The notes under the pieces were generated by a model. The model saw only the letters and a program-made list of their open reading frames with translations, was not told the DNA's origin and searched no databases. The position numbers and the translations under genes were made by a program. Source: Gallionella straubiae (lineage in GTDB: Bacteria > Pseudomonadota > Gammaproteobacteria > Burkholderiales > Gallionellaceae). From it: 64,000 nt of DNA. Shown piece by piece: positions 8,328 through 16,839 of the stretch. Every line of letters starts with the position of its first letter. The first letter of the stretch is position 1. Location: assembly GCF_051257895.1 (NCBI RefSeq), contig NZ_CP194331.1, positions 1,240,001 to 1,304,000 of the forward strand, given 5' to 3'.

Positions 8328-9373
8328 GCGCGTTATTCGCCCCCTTCATCAGCAAGCCGGACACCGTCTCCGCGATCATGCTCCGGGTGCTGCTCGCGCT
8401 CATTCCGGGCATCGCGCTCTACGTCTGGCATTTCGGCCCCGCGATCCTGGTCTCGATCGCGCTCGCGAGCCTTACCGCACTCGGCATCGAGGCGCTGATG
8501 CTCAGGCTGCGCAACCGTCCCGTGAAACCGTTCCTTTCCGACAACAGCGCCCTGCTCACCGGCTGGCTGCTCGCGCTCTCGATCCCGCCGCTCGCACCCT
8601 GGTGGCTGGTGGTGGTCGGCACGGCCTTCGCGATCGCCATCGCCAAGCATCTTTACGGCGGGCTCGGCAACAACCCGTTCAACCCGGCGATGGTCGGCTA
8701 TGCGGTGCTGATCGTCTCGTTCCCGGCGCAAATGACGCACTGGGTCGCGCCGCACGGCCTGGGGGCGGCCGAGCTCGGCTTCCTCGAACAGATTAGGTAC
8801 ATGTTCGCCGAGGCGCTGCCGCCCAACATGGCGCTCGACGCACTCACGATGGCCACGCCGCTCGACACGCTGAAGACCCGTCTGCTCCTCGGCGAACCGG
8901 TCGCGCAGATATTCCAGATGCCCGTCTACGGGCGGTTTGGCGGACAGGGCGGCGAAATGGTGGCGCTGGGATTCCTGCTCGGCGGCCTCTACCTCATCGC
9001 CGCGCGCATCATCACCTGGCATGTCCCGGTCGCCTTCCTCGGCACGCTGTTCGCCGTCGCCGGCCTCTTCCATCTGGCCGATCCCGCCCGCTACGCCGCG
9101 CCGCTGTTCCACTGGTTCTCCGGCGCGGCGATACTGGGCGCGTTCTTCATCCTCACCGACCCGATCACCTCGCCGACCACGACCAAGGGCAAGCTGATCT
9201 TCGCCGCGGGCGCGGGACTGCTGACCTATTTGATCCGCGCCATCGGCAGCTTCCCGGACGGCGTCGCGTTCGCGACCCTGCTGATGAATCTCTGCGTGCC
9301 GCTGATCACGCTGTACACGCAGCCGCCCGTTTTTGGCAAAAAAGATAAAGCCGGCAAGAAGGGAAAGCCATGA
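8324..9373 (+). CDS. rnfD: Rnf complex membrane subunit D
   Basis: RnfD is a multi-span membrane subunit carrying covalently bound FMN. The expected FMN-threonine motif appears as TMATPLD near residue 178. NNPFNPAMVGYA and TDPITSPTTTKG are further NqrB/RnfD family signatures. The 349-residue length is typical. It overlaps rnfC by four bases at its start and rnfG by four bases at its end, so the operon is translated as a coupled chain. Confidence 0.96.
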   Translation: MSALFAPFISKPDTVSAIMLRVLLALIPGIALYVWHFGPAILVSIALASLTALGIEALMLRLRNRPVKPFLSDNSALLTGWLLALSIPPLAPWWLVVVGTAFAIAIAKHLYGGLGNNPFNPAMVGYAVLIVSFPAQMTHWVAPHGLGAAELGFLEQIRYMFAEALPPNMALDALTMATPLDTLKTRLLLGEPVAQIFQMPVYGRFGGQGGEMVALGFLLGGLYLIAARIITWHVPVAFLGTLFAVAGLFHLADPARYAAPLFHWFSGAAILGAFFILTDPITSPTTTKGKLIFAAGAGLLTYLIRAIGSFPDGVAFATLLMNLCVPLITLYTQPPVFGKKDKAGKKGKP

Positions 9374-10017
9374 TAACCGGAGCCAGAGCCACCCTGCGCA
9401 CCGCGCTGAACCTGCTGTTCTTCACGCTGATCGGCACGGCCATGCTGGCCTGGACCTTTGAGCTCACGCACGAGGCCATCGCGCGCAGCGTAGAGAAGGA
9501 GAAGCTGAAACTGATCGCGCAGATCGCGCCGCCCGCGGCCTACGACAACGACATCATGAAGGACACTCTGCAACTCGCGGAGGACAAGTTGCTCGGCGGG
9601 ACGAGCATCGTCTATCGCGGCCGGCTCAACGGCCAGCCCTCCATCGCGGTGCTGCAGGCCGTCGCGCCGGACGGCTACAGCGGCAGGATCAACCTGATCA
9701 TCGCAATCCGCAGCGACGGCAGGATAAGCGGCGTGCGCGTGGTGTCGCATCGGGAGACGCCGGGGCTCGGCGATTACATCGAGATCGGCCGGAGCAACTG
9801 GATCACCGGCTTCAACGACGCCTCACTGGAAAACCGCAAGGATGGGGAATGGAAGGTCAGGAAGGACGGCGGCTCGTTCGACTACCGGGCCGGTGCCACC
9901 ATCACGCCGCGCGCGATCGTGAAAGCGGTGCACAAGGCCTTGCAGTATTACGCGCAGCACCGTGACGAACTGTTCGCGGAGCCCCCTCCCGGACCCGGCA
10001 AGGAGAACAAAAAATGA
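9370..10017 (+). CDS. rnfG: Rnf complex flavoprotein subunit G
   Basis: RnfG has one N-terminal membrane span (about residues 12-32) and an extracytoplasmic domain carrying FMN bound to a Thr. The attachment motif is visible as AGATITPRAIV near residue 178. GYSGRINLI and SHRETPGLGD are FMN-binding (NqrC/RnfG) family segments. At 215 residues it has normal length. It overlaps both rnfD and rnfE by ATGA junctions. Confidence 0.96.
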   Translation: MITGARATLRTALNLLFFTLIGTAMLAWTFELTHEAIARSVEKEKLKLIAQIAPPAAYDNDIMKDTLQLAEDKLLGGTSIVYRGRLNGQPSIAVLQAVAPDGYSGRINLIIAIRSDGRISGVRVVSHRETPGLGDYIEIGRSNWITGFNDASLENRKDGEWKVRKDGGSFDYRAGATITPRAIVKAVHKALQYYAQHRDELFAEPPPGPGKENKK

Positions 10018-10724
10018 CCGCCCCGACATCCAAGGAAATTTTCCACAACGGCCTGTGGAAGCAGAACCCCGGCGTCGCGCAACTGCTCGGCCTGTGCCCC
10101 CTGCTCGCGATCAGCAACTCGGTGGTGAATGCGCTCGGCCTGGGGCTGGCCACCACGCTGGTGATGACCCTGTCGGGCAGCGGCGTAGCCGCAATCCGCG
10201 AATTCATCCCCAACGAGACGCGCATCCCGGTGTACATCCTGCTGATTGCCGTGCTGGTAACCATCGTGCAATTCCTGATGAATGCCTATGTGTATCCCCT
10301 GTACCTGGTGCTGGGCATCTTCATTCCGTTGATTGTCACCAACTGCATCGTGCTCGCGCGCGCCGAAGCGTTCGCCTCGAAGAACGGCGTGTTCGCCTCC
10401 GCGCTGGACGGCATCGCGATGGGCCTCGGGCTGACGGCGGTGCTGGTCACGCTGGGCGGCATCCGCGAAGTCTTCGGGCACGGCACGCTACTGGGGGGAA
10501 TTGAACTGGTATTCGGTGAGGCGGCGAAATCCCTGGTGATCACCGTGGTGCCGGATTACCACGGCTTCCTGCTCGCGATCCTGCCGCCCGGCGCATTCAT
10601 CGCGCTCGGCCTGCTGATTGCGCTGAAAAACTGGCTGAACCTGCGCGCCGAACGCAAGGTGCACGGCGCGAATGCGACCGTTACGCCGACTGAAGGCGGT
10701 TGCAGCCCGGCGGGCCACCGATGA
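10014..10724 (+). CDS. rnfE: Rnf complex membrane subunit E
   Basis: RnfE is the membrane partner of RnfA and has the same six-helix fold. The paired motifs are PGVAQLLGLCPLLAISNSVV near residue 18 and TNCIVLARAEAF near residue 107. The 236-residue length fits. The C-terminal tail after the last helix is short and polar. Its stop is shared with the nth start in an ATGA overlap, a gene order (rnfE-nth) that is conserved in many proteobacteria including E. coli (rsxE-nth). Confidence 0.96.
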   Translation: MTAPTSKEIFHNGLWKQNPGVAQLLGLCPLLAISNSVVNALGLGLATTLVMTLSGSGVAAIREFIPNETRIPVYILLIAVLVTIVQFLMNAYVYPLYLVLGIFIPLIVTNCIVLARAEAFASKNGVFASALDGIAMGLGLTAVLVTLGGIREVFGHGTLLGGIELVFGEAAKSLVITVVPDYHGFLLAILPPGAFIALGLLIALKNWLNLRAERKVHGANATVTPTEGGCSPAGHR

Positions 10725-11353
10725 ACGCCGCCGGACGCCGCGAGATATTCACGCGCTTCCGCGCCGCCAATCCACACCCGAAAACCGAGCTGGAATATTC
10801 CACGCCGTTCGAGTTGCTGGTCGCGGTGCTGCTCTCGGCGCAGGCCACCGACGTCAGCGTCAATGCCGCCACGCGGCAACTGTTCCCAGTCGCCAATACA
10901 CCACAGGCGCTGCTAAAACTCGGCGAGGAAAAGCTGCGCGAACATATCCAGCGCATCGGCCTGTACCAGACCAAGGCCAAGCACCTCATGCAGACCTGCC
11001 GCATACTCGTGGAAAAACACGGCGGCATCGTGCCGCAGACGCGCAGGGAGCTGGAAGCCCTGCCCGGCGTGGGGCACAAGACCGCGAGCGTGATCCTCAA
11101 CGCCGCCTTCGGTGAGCCCACCATCGCGGTGGACACGCATGTGTTCCGCGTCGCCAACCGCACCGGCTTAGCGCCCGGCAAGAACGTGCTCGAGGTTGAA
11201 AACAAACTGCTCAAGACCGTGCCGGACGAATTCAGGCACGACGCGCACCACTGGCTGATTCTGCACGGACGTTACACCTGCCAGGCGCGCAAGCCGAAAT
11301 GCGGCGTGTGCCTCATTAACGACCTGTGCGAATATGAGGACAAGGTATTTTAA
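10721..11353 (+). CDS. nth: Endonuclease III
   Basis: Nth removes oxidised pyrimidines from DNA and cuts the resulting AP site (base excision repair). The helix-hairpin-helix LPGVGHKTASV contains the catalytic Lys, and the catalytic Asp is in TIAVDTHVFRV. The C-terminal [4Fe-4S] site has the canonical C-x6-C-x2-C-x5-C spacing (C in YTCQARKPKC, then GVC, then LINDLC). I use the ATG at 10721, which overlaps the rnfE stop and aligns with the E. coli start; an upstream TTG at 10700 is less likely. The protein has 210 residues. Confidence 0.97.
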   Translation: MNAAGRREIFTRFRAANPHPKTELEYSTPFELLVAVLLSAQATDVSVNAATRQLFPVANTPQALLKLGEEKLREHIQRIGLYQTKAKHLMQTCRILVEKHGGIVPQTRRELEALPGVGHKTASVILNAAFGEPTIAVDTHVFRVANRTGLAPGKNVLEVENKLLKTVPDEFRHDAHHWLILHGRYTCQARKPKCGVCLINDLCEYEDKVF

Positions 11354-11360
11354 AAATCAG

Positions 11361-11485
11361 TCACCATGAAGACACGAAGTGCATGAAGGAAAACAAGTAA
11401 ATAGTTTCATGTTCACCCAAAGCCTTTCATGTAAAGCCGGCCTTGGCACATAAAATCTTCGTGACCTTCGTGTCTTCGCGGTGAA
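11361..11485. repeat. CACGAAG-type inverted-repeat element, copy A
   Basis: The left end reads TCACCATGAAGACACGAAG and the right end reads CTTCGTGTCTTCGCGGTGA, which are near-perfect inverted repeats of each other. The interior is short and non-coding. Related copies lie at 32423-32558, 54773-54856 and 55614-55801. It fills most of the gap between nth and the DUF1841 gene. Confidence 0.8.
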
Positions 11486-11506
11486 TCATCTTTCAGGAGC
11501 AATCTA

Positions 11507-11932
11507 ATGCTGTTCAATCCCACGCGCGACGAAGCGCGCAATTTTCTGTTCGAGTCCTGGCGCAAGCGCTGTACCAGCGAGTTGCTCACGCCGCTCGAAG
11601 ACCTCGCCGCGCAGCTCATCGCCAGGCACCCCGAATACCACGCCATGCTGGAAGAACCGGAACGCCATCAGGACAAGGACTACCTGCCGGAGAGCGGTGC
11701 GGAAAACCCGTTCCTGCACCTGATGATGCACCTCACCATCGAGGAGCAGATTTCCATCGACCAGCCAGCGGGAATCCGCGCGCAGTTCGTGCGGCTGACG
11801 CACAAGTTCGAGTCGGAGCACGATGCGCAGCACCGCATGATGGAATGCCTCGGGGAGATGATCTGGCAGGCGCAACGCAACCGCACCCAGCCGGATGCGG
11901 CAATCTACATCGACTGTCTGGGGAAACAGTGA
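11507..11932 (+). CDS. DUF1841 family protein
   Basis: A 141-residue soluble protein that I recognise as the betaproteobacterial DUF1841 family from NPFLHLMMHLTIEEQISIDQ and PAGIRAQFVRL in the middle. The function is unknown. The pattern of conserved His and Glu residues (HLMMHLTIEEQ, then EHDAQHRMMECLGEMIW) suggests a helical metal-binding bundle, but that is inference. The ATG at 11507 has TCAGGAGC upstream, a good ribosome site lying just outside repeat copy A. It is often found next to nth in this group, which matches here. Confidence 0.88.
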   Translation: MLFNPTRDEARNFLFESWRKRCTSELLTPLEDLAAQLIARHPEYHAMLEEPERHQDKDYLPESGAENPFLHLMMHLTIEEQISIDQPAGIRAQFVRLTHKFESEHDAQHRMMECLGEMIWQAQRNRTQPDAAIYIDCLGKQ

Positions 11933-11950
11933 ACGGAGGCAGGAAAGACG

Positions 11951-11974
11951 GCGGGCGCGGAACCGCACCCGCCC
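11951..11974. terminator. Possible bidirectional stem-loop between convergent genes
   Basis: GGCGGG-C-GCGG and CCGC-A-CCCGCC pair around an AA loop with a single mismatch, between the convergent DUF1841 and H1-like genes. There is no T-run on either side, so intrinsic termination is uncertain. Confidence 0.4.
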
Positions 11975-11980
11975 TGCATC

Positions 11981-12391
11981 CTATCGGCCCAGCCTGCCCG
12001 CAATCTCCAGCTCGGCTGCCGCCCAGTATTCTGTCGGGCAGCCGCTAAACCCGTTGCGTTCCGCAATGAAGTAAGCAGCGGTCTGCACCATGCGGTAACG
12101 CTCTTCGGGAGTAGGTTGCATCACGGTTTTTTTCGCAGCCGGCCTGGCGCTGCTCGCCACGGCTTTTTGCGCCGGAGCTTTCTTTGCGGCGGCAGGTGTT
12201 ACTGCTTTTCTCTCTGCCGGGATTCTGGTGGTTTTCGGTTTTGCGGTTGCAGGCGCAGTTTTTTTCGCTGCAGCCTTCTGGGGCGCCATCACTGACGCCG
12301 CCTTGACGGGTCTCGATTTACCGGCAGTCGCGCCGGTAGCCCTGCTGACAGCCGCTTTTTTCACGGCCGGTTTTGCCTTTCGTTCTGCCAT
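11981..12391 (-). CDS. Histone H1-like protein with C-terminal DUF2934 domain
   Basis: Residues 1 to about 95 are a low-complexity Lys/Ala/Pro tail of the histone H1/AlgP type, suggesting non-specific DNA binding. Residues about 97-136 match the DUF2934 domain (EERYRMVQTAAYFIAERNG, then CPTEYWAAAELEI). The ATG at 12391 has GGGAGG at the right distance. DUF2934 proteins are common in betaproteobacteria and of unknown role; the fusion to a basic tail suggests a nucleoid-associated or stress function, which is inference. It is divergent from chaA, with a 170-base gap holding both promoters. Confidence 0.85.
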   Translation of the reverse strand: MAERKAKPAVKKAAVSRATGATAGKSRPVKAASVMAPQKAAAKKTAPATAKPKTTRIPAERKAVTPAAAKKAPAQKAVASSARPAAKKTVMQPTPEERYRMVQTAAYFIAERNGFSGCPTEYWAAAELEIAGRLGR

Positions 12392-12562
12392 GATGCAACC
12401 TCCCTGACGATGAAGTTAACATTCATAAAGCTTACCGAACGGGCATGGTAGTAATAAAAACCTTACCAGTCAATAAGTTCTACAAATACCGCTTACCCAG
12501 ATTGACGCTCTTTCTCCGAGGGGTTAGGGTTCGCAACCTCCATTTTTTTCGCACGTAAATCC

Positions 12563-13639
12563 ATGAAGTATCTCAAATCCGAATTCCCGATTGCCATCGC
12601 CCTGGCCGTGCTGCTGCTGGGCTTCTCGCTTGAACACGCCGCCGTGGAACATGGCGGCACGATGCTGTGGGGCCTGCTACTGGTGATCCTCACCGCGATC
12701 ATCGGCGTCGCGTTCCGCATCGCCCACCACGCCGAGGTGCTCGCGATGCGCCTCGGCGAGCCGTACGGCACGCTGATCCTCACCCTCGCCGCGGTGTCGG
12801 TCGAGGTGGTGATCCTGATCGTGCTGCTGCAGGGCGCACCCAACCCGACGCTCGCGCGCGACACGGTGTTCGCCGCCGTGATGTTCGACATCAACGGCAT
12901 CCTCGGCCTCGCGGCCATCGTCGGCGGCCTGAAACACGGCAGCACCAAATACAACATCTCCTCGGCCAACTCCTTCATCGCGATGCTGCTGGTCGCCATC
13001 GGCGTCGGCATGTTCATCCCGGATTTCGTGCCGGAACATCAATGGCGGATTTACTCGGTCTTCTCCATCGGCATCATGGCGATCATGTACCTGGCCTTTC
13101 TGCGCCTGCAGACCGTGGAGCACCGCAACTTTTTCGAATACAGCGCCGGCGAGGAGGAAGAAGCCCACGACCTCGCGCACAGCCCGAACAGCCTGCATGT
13201 CGCGGTGATGCTCGGCGCGATCGTGCTGGTCGGCGTGCTCTCGGAAGTGTTGTCGGTGCTGCTGGATGCCGGGCTGGCCGGCAGCAGCCTGCCGAAGGCG
13301 ATCCCGGCGGTGCTGGTGGCGCTGATCTCCGCCAGCCCGGAAATCCTCACTGCGCTCCGGGCGGCGCAGAACAACCGCATGCAGACCACCGTCAACATCG
13401 CGCTGGGCGCTTCGCTCGCCACGGTGCTGCTGACCCTGCCGGTGATCGAAGCCATCGCGCTGCTCACCGGCGAGCGCATCGAGATGGCGCTCACGCCGGT
13501 TCAGGCCGGCATGCTGCTGCTGACCTTCCTCACCGTGATGAACAACCTGCACGACGGCGAAACCAACGCCATCGAGGGCATCAGCCATTTCGCGCTGTTC
13601 GCGGCATTTATTGCGCTGGTGATGATGGGGCTGATCTAG
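12563..13639 (+). CDS. chaA: Calcium/proton antiporter, ChaA type
   Basis: A 358-residue protein with about eleven membrane spans in two repeats. The cation-exchanger signatures are AHHAEVLAMRLGEPYGTLIL with VSVEVVILI in the first half, and LISASPEILTAL with LPVIEAIALL in the second, each supplying an acidic residue in the ion path. This places it in the CaCA superfamily as a ChaA-like Ca/H (possibly Na/H) antiporter of the inner membrane. The ion preference cannot be read from sequence. No clear Shine-Dalgarno site is visible, and no operon partner is evident. Confidence 0.9.
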   Translation: MKYLKSEFPIAIALAVLLLGFSLEHAAVEHGGTMLWGLLLVILTAIIGVAFRIAHHAEVLAMRLGEPYGTLILTLAAVSVEVVILIVLLQGAPNPTLARDTVFAAVMFDINGILGLAAIVGGLKHGSTKYNISSANSFIAMLLVAIGVGMFIPDFVPEHQWRIYSVFSIGIMAIMYLAFLRLQTVEHRNFFEYSAGEEEEAHDLAHSPNSLHVAVMLGAIVLVGVLSEVLSVLLDAGLAGSSLPKAIPAVLVALISASPEILTALRAAQNNRMQTTVNIALGASLATVLLTLPVIEAIALLTGERIEMALTPVQAGMLLLTFLTVMNNLHDGETNAIEGISHFALFAAFIALVMMGLI

Positions 13640-13789
13640 CGGGCCGCCAGCTGCCTATCTGGCCTAAAGAAAACCGGCCGCACACAGGGAACCAATCTGC
13701 GCAAGTGCAGTCTTCTATACGCCGCGTGAATCATGCGGTTACATGAAGCGCACATTACACTTGAACCAATAAACCAAAGGGTATTCACA

Positions 13790-14431
13790 ATGAAAAGCAC
13801 CAAAAAATCTCCAAAAAATATCGCGGCTATTTTTTCAATTAGCTGCGGGCTACTCCTTGCAGGAAATGCACTGGCGCACTGCGACACACCCAATGGCCCG
13901 GTCATTCCGGAAGCAAAAGTTGCTCTGGAAAAAGGTGACATAACACCCATACTGAAATGGGTTAAGAAAGAAAACGAAGCGGAGATCAAATCTGCATTTG
14001 CGAAAACGATCGCGGTTCGCGGCAAAAGCAAAGAAGCAAGAGAATTAGCCGATCAATACTTCCTCGAAACACTCGTGCGTGTGCATCGCGCCGGCGAGGG
14101 AGCCCCGTATAGCGGCATCAAGGATGAAGCTATTGATCCGATCATCGTGATGGCCGACAAAGCTCTCGCCAATGGTTCCGCCGACGAAATGGCCAGAATG
14201 ATCAGCAACCACATGACTAAGTCCATCAAAGATAAATTTGCGCGCGTACTGGAAGCAAGCAAGAACAAGGACAAAAGTATCGAGGCAGGCCGGGAGTTTG
14301 TGGAAGCCTACGTAACCTATGTGCATTATGTCGAAGGCGTGCATGCCGTTATCGCATCCTCCGGCAACCACGCTCATGCCGCACCCGCACCTGCTCCCGC
14401 TTCGGTTGCGGACGCACATAAAAATCATTGA
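13790..14431 (+). CDS. DUF6448 family exported protein
   Basis: A 213-residue protein with a signal peptide (residues 1 to about 27, ending NALA) followed by HCDTPNGPVIPEAKVALEKG, which I associate with the DUF6448 family of unknown function. A conserved HRAGEGAPYSGIK segment and a His-rich end (SSGNHAHAAPAPAPA, then HKNH) suggest metal contact in the periplasm; this is inference. The ATG at 13790 with AAAGGG upstream is preferred to an earlier in-frame ATG because it gives a clean signal peptide. Its base composition is visibly more A+T-rich than that of chaA, hinting at acquisition. Confidence 0.8.
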   Translation: MKSTKKSPKNIAAIFSISCGLLLAGNALAHCDTPNGPVIPEAKVALEKGDITPILKWVKKENEAEIKSAFAKTIAVRGKSKEARELADQYFLETLVRVHRAGEGAPYSGIKDEAIDPIIVMADKALANGSADEMARMISNHMTKSIKDKFARVLEASKNKDKSIEAGREFVEAYVTYVHYVEGVHAVIASSGNHAHAAPAPAPASVADAHKNH

Positions 14432-14460
14432 GGCTTTACCAAAAAACCGTAATCAGATAT

Positions 14461-14541
14461 ACGGTGCAAACCATTCAACATGTCCGCCATGCGCGATGCG
14501 CATAGCGGACGGAATCGCGCAAAATGGTGGCTGCACCGTTC
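14461..14541. repeat. Nested perfect/near-perfect palindrome (cruciform-like)
   Basis: The outer arms ACGGTGCA...ACCATT and AATGGT...TGCACCGT enclose a long inner hairpin at 14482-14510 in which GTCCGC and ATGCGC pair with GCGCAT and GCGGAC around a GAT loop (one mismatch). The element lies between the convergent DUF6448 and membrane-protein genes, next to a second hairpin at 14549-14590. Confidence 0.7.
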
Positions 14542-14547
14542 CTGCTG

Positions 14548-15390
14548 TTAACCAGCCACTTGGCAACCATCTTGGTTACCAAGTGGCACCGCTAGTGACT
14601 GCCTCGGCGGCGGCGAAGCTTCGACGCTGGCGATTTGTGCAAGCCGGCTCGCCGCTTCTTCAAGCGGTTTAAGGGATACGTCCTCTGCTGAATAGCGCTC
14701 GTAGTAGCCGAATGGATTATCAAGATCCCTGATTAACATCAGAAGATAAATCATCAGGTATGAGATCACGCCCACGAAAAACAGCGACTCATAAAGTGGC
14801 TCAATTTTGGACAATACAAGCCCTATGCAAAGAAGAATGGTGATGAGGTCGGCGAGCAAGTAGCCTGAGGAAACGAAAGACGTTTCCCGAATGGTGTGAG
14901 TACGTATAAGGGTGCGCCGGAGATTGCTTTGCTCCTGCTTCAAACGAGCCACGAGAGTTGCTTGAGACCATTGCTCTATCGCCGCGAGCTGAGGAGTTAA
15001 CTCGTTCACATGCTCTAGCAATTCTGCTGTACGGTGTTTCTTGTGGAACCAGCTCAGAATATCCCGGCTCAATTGCGACAGGAGAATCAGACATGGGCCA
15101 ACATTAGCTTCAGGGTTTGCCATCCGGACACCGCGCACTTCTTGGGCCAGATTCTCCAGGCATGCACTCAACTCACCGGGGATTCGCTCGCTTTCCTTGA
15201 AATCCGATAGGACACCGCTCAAAAGAAATCCCATCAAGAAGACGTTGGCAGCCACAATTCCCGAGAATAACGGATTGATGGAGATAACCTCCCATCCAAG
15301 GAAGTGGGTAATGAGTTTCGCACCTATTACCACGGCAACAAAAGCGCTTACCTGAAGCAGGAGACGATATCGGTTATTGGTATTCATGCG
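14548..15390 (-). CDS. Uncharacterised membrane protein
   Basis: A protein of about 280 residues with two membrane spans near the N-terminus, a long soluble helical middle, two further spans near residues 190-235, and LIRDLDNPFGYYER after the last span. The last motif recalls bestrophin-like and DUF4239 proteins, but the match is too short to assign a family. I favour the ATG at 15390 (MNTNNRYRLLLQ); an in-frame ATG at 15444 would add 18 polar residues. The last ten residues and the stop codon are encoded by a hairpin repeat at 14549-14590. Base composition is A+T-richer than the surroundings. Confidence 0.7.
   Translation of the reverse strand, partial: RMNTNNRYRLLLQVSAFVAVVIGAKLITHFLGWEVISINPLFSGIVAANVFLMGFLLSGVLSDFKESERIPGELSACLENLAQEVRGVRMANPEANVGPCLILLSQLSRDILSWFHKKHRTAELLEHVNELTPQLAAIEQWSQATLVARLKQEQSNLRRTLIRTHTIRETSFVSSGYLLADLITILLCIGLVLSKIEPLYESLFFVGVISYLMIYLLMLIRDLDNPFGYYERYSAEDVSLKPLEEAASRLAQIASVEASPPPRQSLAVPLGNQDGCQVAG
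14549..14590 (-). repeat. Dispersed hairpin family, copy 3
   Basis: GCCACTTGG-C-AACC and GGTT-A-CCAAGTGGC form a 13-pair stem with one mismatch around an ATCTT loop. Read on the minus strand, its right edge AAGTGGCTGGTTAAC is identical to that of the copy at 55630-55687. It supplies the C-terminus and stop of the membrane protein above. Confidence 0.65.
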
Positions 15391-15567
15391 GTCTTTCGTT
15401 TGATTTTTCTGGTCAGTGTGGATTATCGTCATGCCTATTGCCAACTGCGCAGAAATTCCACTTTATCAGCGCTATCGTTATCTTTGCAGTCAATCTAGTG
15501 ACTATCCTTTTCAAGGCAAGTTTCGAGTTATGGGAATCCATATGGTTCCGTGCTAGCATCAGCTAAT

Positions 15568-16839
15568 ATGACCTCGCTCTCTTTATTACTCTGGATTGTG
15601 TCGGCAATCGCGCTGCAACTGGCGATTTTTCTCGGCATCAGCTTCTGGTGTCATTGGCTGAATTTTCATGCCTTGCGCAGCCGCGCGGAGAATCCGGATT
15701 TTCCGGTGCAGCAAAATGAGCCGGGGGATACGAAAGAGGTTGCCGTTGCCGCCTGGACTGGTTTCCGGACGTTCCGGGTCGAGCGCAAGGTCGTCGAGAA
15801 TGACGTGCAGTCGATCTGCTCGTTTTATCTGAAGCCGGAAGACGGGCAGCCGTTGCCGCCATTCCTGCCGGGGCAGTTCCTGACCTTTCGTCTCGACATG
15901 CCGGCGGCATCAGGAAGCGCCGAACAGCTTGTGCGTTGCTATTCCCTGTCTGATACGCCGCGCCCCGATTGCTACCGCGTTTCGATCAAGCGGGTACCAC
16001 CTCCTGCGGGCGGCCACTTTCCGCCGGGGCGCTCATCCACATATTTTCACAATCTGGTGGCGGCGGGCAGCCTGTTGCAGGTGCGCGCGCCCGCCGGGCA
16101 TTTTCATATCGATCGCAGCGATGCCCCGGTGGTGTTGATCGCCGGCGGCATCGGCATCACGCCGATGCTGAGCATGCTGAACTGGTGTCTGGCCGAGCAG
16201 CCGGGGCGCGAAGTCTGGTTGTTCTACGGCGTGCGCAATGGCCGCGAACCGGTGATGAGAGCGCATCTCGAAGCGCTGGCGGCGGCACACCCGAATTTCC
16301 ATTTGCGGCTGTGTTTCAGCGACCCGCTGCCGGAAGATGCGGCAGGACGCGATTATCAGCACCGGGGGCGCGTCGATGTGGGTCTGTTGCGCATGCAATT
16401 GCCGCTCAGGCCTTACCATTTCTATATTTGTGGCCCCACCCCGATGCTGGAAAGCCTCGTGCCCGCGCTCGAAGATTGGGGGGTGCCGGATGCGCGCATC
16501 CACTTCGAGGCCTTCGGTCCGTCGTCCATCAAGCGTAGGCAACCTTCAACGGTTGCCGCGCCGCAAGCCGGGGCGATGGCTACCGAAATCGTGGTGACCT
16601 TCGCCAAATCCGGCAAGCAGTTTCCGTGGCAAACTACCGCCGGCAACCTGCTCGAATTTGCCGAGTCGCATGGCATTGCCGTCGATTCCGGATGCCGCGC
16701 CGGAAGTTGCGGCACATGCCAGACGGCGATCCGCGCGGGCGAGGTGGCCTACCGCCAGCCGCCGGATTACGATCCCGAACCCGGCACCTGCCTGCTTTGC
16801 TCTTGCACGCCGAAAACAGACGTGACTCTGGAGATATAG
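15568..16839 (+). CDS. Membrane-anchored FNR-type reductase with C-terminal [2Fe-2S] ferredoxin domain
   Basis: This is an NAD(P)H-dependent flavin reductase with its own ferredoxin. Residues about 3-28 form an N-terminal membrane anchor followed by basic residues, placing the rest in the cytoplasm. A FAD-binding barrel follows (LPGQFLTF, then RCYSLSD, the RxYS flavin motif), then the NAD(P)H-binding fold (LIAGGIGITPMLSM, ICGPTPMLESL). The C-terminal plant-type ferredoxin has CRAGSCGTC and a fourth Cys in TCLLC. The architecture matches the reductase subunits of ring-cleaving oxygenases and of Hmp/CdeR-like reductases, but no oxygenase is nearby. It abuts the next two genes without a gap, so its partner is probably the b-type subunit. 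I use the ATG at 15568; a GTG at 15550 is possible. Confidence 0.85.
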   Translation: MTSLSLLLWIVSAIALQLAIFLGISFWCHWLNFHALRSRAENPDFPVQQNEPGDTKEVAVAAWTGFRTFRVERKVVENDVQSICSFYLKPEDGQPLPPFLPGQFLTFRLDMPAASGSAEQLVRCYSLSDTPRPDCYRVSIKRVPPPAGGHFPPGRSSTYFHNLVAAGSLLQVRAPAGHFHIDRSDAPVVLIAGGIGITPMLSMLNWCLAEQPGREVWLFYGVRNGREPVMRAHLEALAAAHPNFHLRLCFSDPLPEDAAGRDYQHRGRVDVGLLRMQLPLRPYHFYICGPTPMLESLVPALEDWGVPDARIHFEAFGPSSIKRRQPSTVAAPQAGAMATEIVVTFAKSGKQFPWQTTAGNLLEFAESHGIAVDSGCRAGSCGTCQTAIRAGEVAYRQPPDYDPEPGTCLLCSCTPKTDVTLEI

